A DNA stretch of 37,189 bases from a virus. The DNA lies in IMG/VR virus record IMGVR_UViG_3300030012_002207, positions 1 to 37,189 of that record; one strand, 5' to 3'. This document shows positions 30,533 through 36,035 of the stretch, one piece after another; position 1 is the first letter of the stretch, and each line of letters begins with the position of its first letter. Made by a program: the position numbers and the translations under genes. The notes beneath the pieces were generated by a model that did not search any database, was not told where the DNA came from, and saw only the letters and a list, made by a program, of their open reading frames with translations.

Positions 30533-30660
30533 AAACAATTAACGATATTATACTGGAGAGTAAAATGAGGCAAAATGCATACAAAGGACAATTCTGGTGT
30601 CATGAAAGAAAAGACTTTTTCTCATGGGAGGAGTTTATCAACTATGAACACAAAGAATAG
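30529..30660 (+). CDS. 43-residue hypothetical protein
   Basis: ATG 30529 overlaps the bS21 stop (ATGA); an alternative ATG at 30520 adds three residues. Sequence begins MKTINDIILESKMRQNAYKG and ends FFSWEEFINYEHKE. The frame continues exactly to the start region of the next gene, so it fits the operon. The function is unknown. Confidence 0.65.
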   Translation: MKTINDIILESKMRQNAYKGQFWCHERKDFFSWEEFINYEHKE

Positions 30661-30808
30661 ACTTTGGACTTTATGGGCGAAAAGCTTGGGAGCAAAAGTT
30701 GGTACACAAAGAGATGCTGACATCGTTGCTCTCTTTCGCACATCTGTAGTACTCGTAAACTTCATCACCTGTCTTTTTATTATTGCCAATGTAATTCGAC
30801 ATTGGTAA
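30644..30808 (+). CDS. 54-residue single-pass membrane protein
   Basis: ATG 30644 with GGAGG 12 bases upstream. A basic amphipathic start (MNTKNRLWTLWAKSLGAKVG) is followed by a hydrophobic helix (VVLVNFITCLFIIANVI). The last codons form a seven-pair inverted repeat (30786-30792 with 30799-30805) without a T-run. It is the last gene of the bS21 operon. A longer frame to 30575 is open but has no SD. Confidence 0.7.
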   Translation: MNTKNRLWTLWAKSLGAKVGTQRDADIVALFRTSVVLVNFITCLFIIANVIRHW

Positions 30809-30973
30809 ATTCCGAACAATAACACATTTTTCACCAAGCAGATACCATACCTGCGTTGGTCATGCACTTCTGGAGCAAACAATTTTATTTTGAACTAGTC
30901 ATAAATGCACTTTATTTTTGTTAGATGAAGCGTACACAGACCTCACGATCGTCCACCTACGCAAAAATGATAC

Positions 30974-31002
30974 TTGTAATGTGTCAAAAAGTGTGATAAA
31001 AT
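30974..31002 (+). promoter_or_regulatory. Possible promoter for structured RNA
   Basis: TTGTAA (30974-30979), 17-base spacer, TAAAAT (30997-31002). Weaker than the other promoters and without their A-rich extension. The start would be near 31009, just before the hairpin region. Confidence 0.45.
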
Positions 31003-31008
31003 ATATAT

Positions 31009-31190
31009 AAATCTAGTAGTTGACAACGCAAACAACGAATTCTCTCCAACTCTCAACATCCTCGAGACGCGAGAGCAGCTCTCCCTTAGGAGAGATGCTC
31101 GAAGGAGTCGAGAGATTGTTGTTGAGAATAATTGTTGCAACTATTACGACCATCTAAAATACGACGACCATAACACCTTATATGGTCTTA
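31009..31190 (+). ncRNA. Candidate structured non-coding RNA
   Basis: A nested imperfect hairpin: CAAC/GTTG (31033-31036 with 31134-31137), AATT/AATT (31038-31041 with 31130-31133), CTCAACA/TGTTGAG (31052-31058 with 31120-31126), CTCGA/TCGAG (31061-31065 with 31108-31112) and an inner stem GAGCA-G-CTCTCC / GGAGAG-A-TGCTC closing a CTTA loop (31073-31100). A seven-pair hairpin GACCATA/TATGGTC (31166-31187) follows. The alternation of pairing segments over 105 bases is unlikely by chance. The transcribed strand is inferred from the promoter; no known RNA family fits. Confidence 0.5.
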
Positions 31191-31290
31191 AATGATTCCC
31201 TCAAACAAATCCCACTTTCACAACTTCACCAAATCGCCGATATATTAAGACTTATATGTAATAAAATAACCCATACGATTGGGTATAATT

Positions 31291-31359
31291 ATGATGACAA
31301 AGGACGAATTTGCCCTTAGTTTGTATTGGTATAAACGGTTTGGCGTGAAGGAGTCCTAG
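31291..31359 (+). CDS. Possible 22-residue micro-ORF
   Basis: MMTKDEFALSLYWYKRFGVK and two more residues. A TATAAT lies 2 bases upstream (31284-31289) but has no -35 box, and there is no SD. The peptide looks protein-like (acidic start, Trp/Tyr helix), but the evidence is thin. It ends in an eight-pair inverted repeat (31349-31356 with 31368-31375) shared with the end of the leftward gene. Confidence 0.3.
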   Translation: MMTKDEFALSLYWYKRFGVKES

Positions 31360-31649
31360 ATTTTATTGGACTCCTCGTACGTAAATGGTAGTGAAATGCT
31401 ATAGGGATTCCTAATTTCGCCTACCCACTTGAAATCTTTAGCCACGACGGCTGGTGTAACCCAAGATGCCCACTCTACTATTGCAAGTTCATCTCTCAGT
31501 AACGAACCTTCACAATACTTTTCAATAAACGTCTCGGCTTCGGCTGCTAGATAATGCAACCTTCCTTCTTCATCCTTTGCGACTGCAAAAGCGTGTCCTT
31601 CTTTATTCTTTACAGATGCTAGTATCTCTCCCATAAATGCGTCAGTCAA
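31356..31649 (-). CDS. Hypothetical protein with TTG start
   Basis: 97 residues. The best start is TTG 31649 because a perfect AGGAGG lies 5 bases upstream; an internal ATG at 31634 has no SD. Contains EILASVKNKEGHAFAVAKDE and FIEKYCEGSLLRDELAIVEW; acidic, globular. It overlaps the HTH gene stop by 8 bases. The function is unknown. Confidence 0.75.
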   Translation of the reverse strand: MTDAFMGEILASVKNKEGHAFAVAKDEEGRLHYLAAEAETFIEKYCEGSLLRDELAIVEWASWVTPAVVAKDFKWVGEIRNPYSISLPFTYEESNKI

Positions 31650-31971
31650 TGTCGACCTCCTCACTTATCAAGTCTAAAAGGTACTTTAAATCAGCCTTTG
31701 GAGCCTTCTCTAAACCCATCAGTTTATTACTATCGCCCACAAGATTTTGAGCAATCATGTTGACCATCTGCTTTTTAGTTACAGGTCGTTGTCCTGTTTT
31801 GGATAGATACTCAGCCTTTTTATACACACCTTCTCTCGAAAGTTTGCCAATCACAGACTTCACACTCTTATCCATTTCTTTTGCTATAATCTCTACTGTT
31901 TCCCTTGTAGGCTCAGCAGTATACCATGCAATCATAACTTCTACTTGTTCGTCAGTATAATTAGCTGCCAT
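31642..31971 (-). CDS. Myb/trihelix-like DNA-binding protein (paralogue)
   Basis: 109 residues from ATG 31971 (MAANYTDEQVEVMIAWYTAE), with GGAG upstream. N-terminal module: EIIAKEMDKSVKSVIGKLSREG then VYKKAEY; C-terminal module VTKKQMVNMIAQNLVG to DLKYLLDLISE. It is the closest relative of the protein at 34589-34945; both modules align without large gaps. A regulator or DNA-organising protein is inferred. It overlaps both neighbours. Confidence 0.82.
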   Translation of the reverse strand: MAANYTDEQVEVMIAWYTAEPTRETVEIIAKEMDKSVKSVIGKLSREGVYKKAEYLSKTGQRPVTKKQMVNMIAQNLVGDSNKLMGLEKAPKADLKYLLDLISEEVDID

Positions 31972-32167
31972 AACTACTCTCTCCATCCCAACTAAAATTC
32001 TTAGCAATCTTTTTCTCAAAGTACGCATCTACAAGAGATATTGCTAAGTATTCGACCATATTAAATTCATCAGAAATAACTTGCACTATCTCTGGTTCTG
32101 AGAGTCCTTTTACATCTAACTCGTCAATTCTTTCAGTCATCTCGAACATTCTTTTTGTTCCTGACAT
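31961..32167 (-). CDS. Small acidic hypothetical protein
   Basis: 68 residues (MSGTKRMFEMTERIDELDVK...), with LSEPEIVQVISDEFNMVEYL, a helical pattern like a short winged or UBA-type helix bundle. SD AAGGAG precedes the ATG. It overlaps the HTH gene by 11 bases. Unknown. Confidence 0.75.
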   Translation of the reverse strand: MSGTKRMFEMTERIDELDVKGLSEPEIVQVISDEFNMVEYLAISLVDAYFEKKIAKNFSWDGESSYGS

Positions 32168-32177
32168 TTTCTTCTCC

Positions 32178-32252
32178 TTATAATTTACTTACATACCATA
32201 CTACAAAGCCAACAAGGGCTGTTAGTATTAATACTACTAATACATCTTCCAT
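32178..32252 (-). CDS. 24-residue membrane micro-protein
   Basis: MEDVLVVLILTALVGFVVWY and four more residues: two acids, one hydrophobic helix, Lys near the end. It starts one base after the upstream stop (TGATATG) and ends with TAA, whose last bases run into the AAGGAG SD of the next gene. Similar in build to the 24-residue frame at 33642-33716. Confidence 0.5.
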   Translation of the reverse strand: MEDVLVVLILTALVGFVVWYVSKL

Positions 32253-32253
32253 A

Positions 32254-32505
32254 TCAGTCGTCCCACTCATCCTCAAAAAAGAGGATTTCTTTGCCGTTCT
32301 CAACAGCATCTTTTAATACCTCATGCTCATCTAATAAGTCTTTCATATACTCTGAGGAGACTTTCAACTCATGTGTCAACTCTTTCATACGATTCTTTAC
32401 TAGATGTATTTCTTTTTCACAAGCCAGCAACTCTACTTCTTCTCTCCTCATTGGAGTTGGAAACTGAATCACATTGCTCTTGGGTACTACTTTTAGTTTT
32501 GTCAT
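32254..32505 (-). CDS. Coiled-coil hypothetical protein
   Basis: 83 residues. A basic N-terminus (MTKLKVVPKSNVIQFPTPMR), then one long charged helix (VELLACEKEIHLVKNRMKEL and on) and an acidic end (FFEDEWDD). An AAGGA SD lies upstream. Its first 89 bases overlap the preceding gene in another frame, which is unusually long. Confidence 0.75.
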   Translation of the reverse strand: MTKLKVVPKSNVIQFPTPMRREEVELLACEKEIHLVKNRMKELTHELKVSSEYMKDLLDEHEVLKDAVENGKEILFFEDEWDD

Positions 32506-32668
32506 TTATTATCCTTTTCCTTGCATGATATCGTTTTGCAACTGTCCATGCTTGTTCCTCGCTCATTTTTAAAAACTTAGTTAGAACATCAACTGCTTGC
32601 GAGGGGTTCATTTGTTGTTCTTCTATTAATGTGGAGTATAACTCCTTACCATCGTCTAATGTATCTAT
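32417..32668 (-). CDS. Hypothetical protein, probable AUA start codon
   Basis: 83 residues if it starts at ATA 32668; the first ATG is only at 32611 and has no SD. AGGAGAAAATT stands directly before the ATA, the same SD and spacing that precedes ATG in the genes at 28937-29359 and 29586-29732. The extra part (DTLDDGKELYSTLIEEQQ) reads as protein and flows into MNPSQAVDVLTKFLKMSEEQ. The C-terminal 29 residues are the shadow of the next gene. Unknown function. Confidence 0.6.
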   Translation of the reverse strand: MDTLDDGKELYSTLIEEQQMNPSQAVDVLTKFLKMSEEQAWTVAKRYHARKRIINDKTKSSTQEQCDSVSNSNEERRSRVAGL

Positions 32669-32709
32669 AATTTTCTCCTAAAATTCTTAACTGATTTTTC
32701 AGTATGTCT

Positions 32710-32738
32710 ATTATATCAAAGTTAAACTTTAAAGTCAA
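32710..32738 (-). promoter_or_regulatory. Sigma-70-type promoter, leftward
   Basis: TTGACT (32733-32738), 17-base spacer, TATAAT (32710-32715), AAATAGTTC upstream. Start near 32703, giving a 35-base leader to the ATA start at 32668. Confidence 0.9.
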
Positions 32739-32760
32739 GAACTATTTTTCTGTCAGGTAT

Positions 32761-32790
32761 AAAAAAAGGCAGGACTATTGTCCCACCTTT
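32761..32790 (-). terminator. Intrinsic terminator of the PPK2 operon
   Basis: On the minus strand an 11-pair stem with two G-T wobbles (AAAGGTGGGAC with GTCCTGCCTTT), loop AATA, then a run of T. It follows the gene at 32812-33018 and insulates the next promoter. Confidence 0.88.
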
Positions 32791-32811
32791 TCTTCGAGGG
32801 TGCATCGACTG

Positions 32812-33018
32812 TTAATACTTTTTTGCATCAGGTAGCTCTAATTCCTCATGAATAGCTACTATACTTACCTGCCACTCATCTCTTGCTCCAATTCTTTTTG
32901 CATCACCCTCAGTCTTTTCTTCTAACTTGAGAATCAAATCATTCTCATCTGATGCTATAATTCTTAATGTTTTTGTTCGTGTAAAGTCTTGCTCTATCTC
33001 AACGTCATATACCTTCAT
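32812..33018 (-). CDS. Small acidic hypothetical protein
   Basis: 68 residues (MKVYDVEIEQDFTRTKTLRI...), beta-rich, with a helix SDENDLILKLEEKTEGDAKR. Pattern resembles small phage proteins of ferredoxin-like build, but no family is assigned. A perfect SD (AAGGAG) precedes the ATG, and it overlaps the PPK2 stop by 14 bases. Confidence 0.78.
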   Translation of the reverse strand: MKVYDVEIEQDFTRTKTLRIIASDENDLILKLEEKTEGDAKRIGARDEWQVSIVAIHEELELPDAKKY

Positions 33019-33640
33019 GTTCTCTCCTTAGTATGTCTACTACTTTAGTTATTAAAGATAGTCGCCCAGCAACTTTATTATTGTAATCTATCGTATGCCA
33101 CTCGCCACATTGTGTGAGGACTCGTTCTTTTAGAATAGTCATCTGGTCATACTTTGATAACGCAATCGCATCATTTGGGGAGAACTTCCACTTTTTCAAA
33201 GGGCATACCTGTCTGTTAGCAAGTCTTGCACTCTGTTCTTCCTCAGAGATTGAAAGCCATAGCTTGATGAATGTTACATCTCTCTGTTTGTTTTCCCACT
33301 CGTTTACTTCTTTCATAAACTTGGTGTATTGTTTCTCAGAGCACCAGCCATTTAGATGCTGAACCATTGCTCTTGAATACCAACTTCTGTCAAAGAATAC
33401 GATTTGATTATTGCTAGGCAACTTCTTTTTCCAAGACTTAAGCCAATGTTTCATAGCCCAAGCACTTGGTTTGTTGCTTAACGAAACGGAGTACTTATTT
33501 GTTGGTAGATAGTGCGTCAACTCACGAATAGTTCCCGACTTACCTGCTGTGTCTCTACCTTCTAGTATTACAGCTACACGTCCAAAATCTTTCTCAACTA
33601 TCTCGTTGAGTAATACTTGTTGTAGTTCTAGTTTTGTCAT
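33005..33640 (-). CDS. ppk2: Polyphosphate kinase 2 (PPK2 family)
   Basis: 211 residues from ATG 33640 (SD GGGAGA; the frame is open to 33655). Diagnostic motifs in order: VILEGRDTAGKSGTIREL (Walker A, residues about 25-41), SNKPSAWAMKHW, VFFDRSWYSRAMV (Walker B and lid, near 82-94), LWLSISEEEQSARL, and PLKKWKFSPND followed by the YDQMTILKERVLTQ helix. PPK2 enzymes transfer phosphate between polyphosphate and nucleoside mono- or diphosphates. It is short but complete over the catalytic core. In this phage it could make NTPs or dNTPs from host polyphosphate; the direction is inferred. Confidence 0.92.
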   Translation of the reverse strand: MTKLELQQVLLNEIVEKDFGRVAVILEGRDTAGKSGTIRELTHYLPTNKYSVSLSNKPSAWAMKHWLKSWKKKLPSNNQIVFFDRSWYSRAMVQHLNGWCSEKQYTKFMKEVNEWENKQRDVTFIKLWLSISEEEQSARLANRQVCPLKKWKFSPNDAIALSKYDQMTILKERVLTQCGEWHTIDYNNKVAGRLSLITKVVDILRREHEGI

Positions 33641-33641
33641 A

Positions 33642-33716
33642 TTAGTATCTCCCATTTGTATTGTTAAACATAATCCACAGAATTAGAATAATTACTAACG
33701 CTATTCCTAATTCCAT
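33642..33716 (-). CDS. 24-residue membrane micro-protein upstream of PPK2
   Basis: MELGIALVIILILWIMFNNT and four more residues. The ATG lies inside the end of the preceding gene, and the TAA is one base from the PPK2 ATG, so it may couple translation. The PPK2 SD is contained in its last codons. The weak SD (AAAGAG) keeps confidence moderate. Confidence 0.45.
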   Translation of the reverse strand: MELGIALVIILILWIMFNNTNGRY

Positions 33717-33943
33717 GACTCTTTTATTGCGGCTAAGAATCTATCGAGTAAAGACTTAGAACCCTCGTAGGGTTCAACCCTTACCTTGTCTTGTAGGGTA
33801 TCGTGAATTAATTTATACCCATTGTTATACTCGATAGTTCTTATTCCATTGTTGAAGTGGTAGTATTTTAATTCTTTACCCCACTCTTCTGCTTCAAGCA
33901 TAAGTTTTTGTTTTTCTACTCTGTCTGTATATTCAGTCATCAT
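33707..33943 (-). CDS. Hypothetical protein
   Basis: 78 residues: helical start (DRVEKQKLMLEAEEWGKELK), beta hairpins (YYHFNNGIRTIEYNNGYKLI) and a short helix at the end (SLLDRFLAAIKESW). It overlaps the upstream gene by 4 bases (ATGA). Unknown. Confidence 0.75.
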   Translation of the reverse strand: MMTEYTDRVEKQKLMLEAEEWGKELKYYHFNNGIRTIEYNNGYKLIHDTLQDKVRVEPYEGSKSLLDRFLAAIKESWN

Positions 33944-34158
33944 TTTCTCACTATCCTTATGCCTCTTTTCACGAGTTCATTTCTAATCTTTGCCTTCATC
34001 TTAGGCTTGGTTCTGTCATTGTTCAAAGCCTTGAACAGTTCTTCTTTTGATACCATAGCCATACTTCTGAACTTGATACCATACTTTCTTTGATTAGACG
34101 AACCATATGATGTACCTCTCATTAGGTACTTTGTTCTTTTTTCAAATAATACTGACAT
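33940..34158 (-). CDS. Small basic hypothetical protein
   Basis: 72 residues, strongly basic (RTKYLMRGTSYGSSNQRKYG, KALNNDRTKPKMKAKIRNEL). First gene of the PPK2 operon, with a 38-base leader and SD GAGGAG. The C-terminal helix pair may bind nucleic acid. No family is recognised. Confidence 0.78.
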   Translation of the reverse strand: MSVLFEKRTKYLMRGTSYGSSNQRKYGIKFRSMAMVSKEELFKALNNDRTKPKMKAKIRNELVKRGIRIVRK

Positions 34159-34202
34159 TGTTGCACTCCTCTTACGCTAAATTGATTAAACTTTCAGATT
34201 GT

Positions 34203-34231
34203 ATTATGATTGCAAATACATAGAAAGTCAA
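34203..34231 (-). promoter_or_regulatory. Sigma-70-type promoter of the PPK2 operon
   Basis: TTGACT (34226-34231), 17-base spacer, CATAAT (34203-34208), AAATATTTC upstream. Start near 34196. Confidence 0.85.
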
Positions 34232-34588
34232 GAAATATTTAGTCGAACTGCCCCCGCTTCTACGCAATTTCGACATGAGACGCCAATAACAGTCTGTCTC
34301 TTACCGCATGTGGATACTATGCTCACATTACTTGTTGGTCTGATTCACTATCTGACTCGCACTTCCCGAGTATCCTGAGTGGTTTCTGTTTAGGTCTGTA
34401 AACCACTCTGAAAATTATGACCAGCTACTCTAATAGCTACTATCCGAACTTATTCAAGCGTCTATCGGAAAGACACTACAAGATGATATTTTGGTTGTAT
34501 CCTTGCGTCAATCACCCCTGCCTTCGGTAGTCAGGAAACCCCCATCATGTTTCACCTGCTTACGGGACTGCAGGTAACAGAGCCGTAG
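34232..34588 (-). other. 357-base hairpin-rich non-coding region (candidate RNA or 3' UTR)
   Basis: No protein frame of note. Read on the minus strand it contains many local hairpins: ACCTGC/GCAGGT, TCCGA/TCGGA, AGCTA/TAGCT, GAGTGGTTT/AAACCACTC (nine pairs), ACTCG/CGAGT, and at the end GTCGAA...TTCGAC (10 pairs with one bulge, 34242-34274). It is visibly richer in G and C than its surroundings. It lies downstream of the HTH gene at 34589, so it would be transcribed as its 3' region. No tRNA, tmRNA or RNase P signature was found. Confidence 0.45.
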
Positions 34589-34945
34589 CTACGACTGTAC
34601 TGCTGCGAATAAAAGTTCTAAGTCAGTCTTGGAAGCCTTGACTAGAGTTGGAAACTCAGCCCCTAACTCTTGTTGTATCATTCCTACTAAGTCCGACTTT
34701 CTGACCACAGGTTTCCCTGCTTTGGTCTGCCTTTCTTGAGCGACGTATACGCCTTCTCTACTTAGTTTGGCAATGATGCTTCTCGCACTTTTACCGAACT
34801 TTTCTGCCAGAGCATCGACTGTTGCTCTTGTTGGGTCAGCTTTATATATGCTAACCATTTGTTCTACTTGTTCATCTGTATAATTAGTTGTTGTTGCCAC
34901 TTCTGGTTTTCTCCTTAATTTATTAATTATGTCCGTGAATTTCAT
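34589..34945 (-). CDS. Myb/trihelix-like DNA-binding protein (paralogue)
   Basis: 118 residues from ATG 34945, 8 bases after the -10 box, so the mRNA is leaderless or nearly so. Alternatively it starts at GTG 34900 (AAGGAG upstream), giving (M)ATTTNYTDEQVEQMVSIYK like its paralogues. N-terminal module: LAEKFGKSARSIIAKLSREG then VYVAQE; C-terminal module VVRKSDLVGMIQQELG to DLELLFAAVQ. Very close to 31642-31971 and matched in the C-terminal module by 36209-36496. Confidence 0.82.
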   Translation of the reverse strand: MKFTDIINKLRRKPEVATTTNYTDEQVEQMVSIYKADPTRATVDALAEKFGKSARSIIAKLSREGVYVAQERQTKAGKPVVRKSDLVGMIQQELGAEFPTLVKASKTDLELLFAAVQS

Positions 34946-34952
34946 ATTATGT

Positions 34953-34981
34953 ATTATGATTGAAATTACCTAAAAAGTCAA
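34953..34981 (-). promoter_or_regulatory. Sigma-70-type promoter for the 34589-34945 DNA-binding protein
   Basis: TTGACT (34976-34981), 17-base spacer, CATAAT (34953-34958), AAATAATTC upstream. Start at about 34946, one base from ATG 34945. Confidence 0.86.
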
Positions 34982-35001
34982 GAATTATTTTTCTGTTACC
35001 T

Positions 35002-35127
35002 CTAAATAATTTCTTTATGTTCTAGCACTATCAGGGTGGTAGTTATTATCAGAAAGGTTAGGGTGGCAAGTAATACATCATACTTCTTCACCCAATCCCT
35101 TACTTTCATCTTCTGAATAGTCGTCAT
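35002..35127 (-). CDS. 41-residue single-pass membrane protein
   Basis: ATG 35127 overlaps the upstream stop (TAATG). Basic N-terminus (MTTIQKMKVRDWVKKYDV), hydrophobic helix (LLATLTFLIITTTLIVLE), short tail. SD weak, so translation is probably coupled. Unknown. Confidence 0.6.
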   Translation of the reverse strand: MTTIQKMKVRDWVKKYDVLLATLTFLIITTTLIVLEHKEII

Positions 35128-35324
35128 TACACTTTCTCGTAGAGGTTCAAGCCTAAGTAAATAGTCTTGCCATTTACTTCTAGCGGTTTGTTACCTGAAG
35201 ACGAGGCTATGATGTTTGACTTGCCACTTGTACTTCTTCCGAAGTCTTGATTTGTGTCTATCTCGATAGACAATAAACCTTTGTTATCTATGCTGTAGGT
35301 TATTCCTTTACCTAGTTCTGCCAT
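35127..35324 (-). CDS. Small hypothetical protein
   Basis: 65 residues (MAELGKGITYSIDNKGLLSI...), with EIDTNQDFGRSTSGKSNIIA and a C-terminal KTIYLGLNLYEKV. All-beta pattern. Similar small beta proteins occur in early regions of many phages; no function assigned. The start overlaps the upstream gene by 17 bases. Confidence 0.75.
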   Translation of the reverse strand: MAELGKGITYSIDNKGLLSIEIDTNQDFGRSTSGKSNIIASSSGNKPLEVNGKTIYLGLNLYEKV

Positions 35325-35550
35325 CTCTTAACTCCTGTTTCCTAGCTTCTTCTATTGCTTTTCTTCTTGCAGCTTCTTCCTGCTCTTTTACAAACTCAGC
35401 TTTCTCTTCATCACACTCTATGTAAAAGCCTACTAGCTTTCTTCTTTGTAATTCTTTTCTGGCTGCTTTGCCTTCTGGTGTTTGGTCAAACCTTAACTTG
35501 TTTAAGTGAAAGTTTGGTAAACACATCATTGTTATATCTATTGTTGTCAT
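35308..35550 (-). CDS. Small charged hypothetical protein
   Basis: 80 residues: an N-terminal MTTIDITMMCLPNFHLNKLR and a long Glu/Lys/Arg helix (FVKEQEEAARRKAIEEARKQ). GGGAG precedes the ATG. It is the first gene after the promoter at 35764-35792, with a leader of about 207 bases. Unknown. Confidence 0.75.
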   Translation of the reverse strand: MTTIDITMMCLPNFHLNKLRFDQTPEGKAARKELQRRKLVGFYIECDEEKAEFVKEQEEAARRKAIEEARKQELRDGRTR

Positions 35551-35757
35551 GTCGTTACTCCCTTGTTTGTGGTCAGCAATCCAGAGTGGCTCGGAGGGGA
35601 TAGCCGTGGCATAGTTTCTATACTAAAAGTACACTTACCTCACTCTCTCTATCTCAAGGCTCGGAAACTACTGGTCTAAAAAGATTCTCAGCCTGTCTCC
35701 GCCTCCCTCGTCATCGCCGTTTATTCATCTCTCTGAATTGCTTCCCGATTTCGATTT
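35551..35757 (-). promoter_or_regulatory. Long 5' leader (about 207 bases)
   Basis: Region between the predicted start at 35757 and the ATG at 35550, in contrast to the leaderless or very short leaders elsewhere. It includes TAGT/ACTA and GGCT/AGCC pairings and several purine-rich runs, but no riboswitch class is recognised and only very short frames. It could be regulatory RNA or a small RNA. Confidence 0.4.
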
Positions 35758-35763
35758 ATAAGT

Positions 35764-35792
35764 ATTATGAAAGTAAACGCATCGAATGTCAA
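35764..35792 (-). promoter_or_regulatory. Sigma-70-type promoter, leftward
   Basis: TTGACA (35787-35792), 17-base spacer, CATAAT (35764-35769). Start near 35757. The stretch 35793-35935 between it and the first rightward promoter carries no gene and has GC-rich patches (GAGGGGCGGCACGCG). Confidence 0.82.
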
Positions 35793-35935
35793 CAAAAATT
35801 TACTCCATTACACAAAATACTTTCAAAAACTTTTAGTCGGACTACTCACGCAAACGACCTCCGAGGGGCGGCACGCGTAATCGTTCTGCTACGCAGAAAT
35901 TTACGATAATTTATGTCAATTTAAGCAAATTTATC

Positions 35936-35964
35936 TTGACTTATCTCGCGTTTTGTGGTATAAT
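35936..35964 (+). promoter_or_regulatory. Strong rightward promoter P1 (extended -10)
   Basis: TTGACT (35936-35941), 17-base spacer, TATAAT (35959-35964) preceded by TGG, an extended -10 element. Start near 35971. It is followed by the repeat unit described at 35936-36035. Confidence 0.93.
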
Positions 35965-36035
35965 CCGCACTTATGTGGGCACGGCATCAGTTTTGCACTT
36001 CGTTTTTGCACTTTGGCGCGGAGCGCGCCTTTCTG
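35936..36035 (+). repeat. Promoter-plus-repeat unit, copy A
   Basis: The same module as 36546-36640: a promoter ending TTGTGGTATAATC, then two direct repeats TTTTGCACTT spaced 13 bases apart (35991 and 36004), then GGCGCG-GAG-CGCGCC (36015-36029). A 14-base palindrome GGCTTTGCAAAGCC follows at 36041-36054. Likely a duplicated regulatory element. Confidence 0.75.

Larger units (their letters stand above)
30809..31355. other. 547-base non-coding region after the bS21 operon
   Basis: No convincing protein gene. It holds a possible rightward promoter (30974-31002), a long imperfect hairpin (31033-31137), a small hairpin (31166-31187) and one 22-codon frame (31291-31359). A leftward frame at 30943-31140 is only the complement of the hairpin arms. 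The rest (30809-30970 and 31190-31285) shows nothing recognisable. Confidence 0.6.

Noticed and set aside
30943-31140. Leftward 65-codon frame rich in Arg, Ser and Leu
   Set aside because: It is the complement of the nested hairpin arms, has no SD and no protein-like composition.
31349-31375. Eight-pair hairpin AGGAGTCC/GGACTCCT as a terminator
   Set aside because: No T-run follows on either strand. It may be a structural element but is not a canonical terminator.
33005-33640. Thymidylate or deoxynucleoside kinase instead of PPK2
   Set aside because: The FFDRSWYSRA and PLKKWKFSPND blocks are specific to PPK2 and absent from phage dNMP kinases.
34232-34588. tRNA or tmRNA on the minus strand because of a GTTCGAC motif
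   Set aside because: The TTCGAC belongs to a simple hairpin; no five-pair T-stem, anticodon arm or acceptor stem could be built, and no tmRNA tag sequence is seen.
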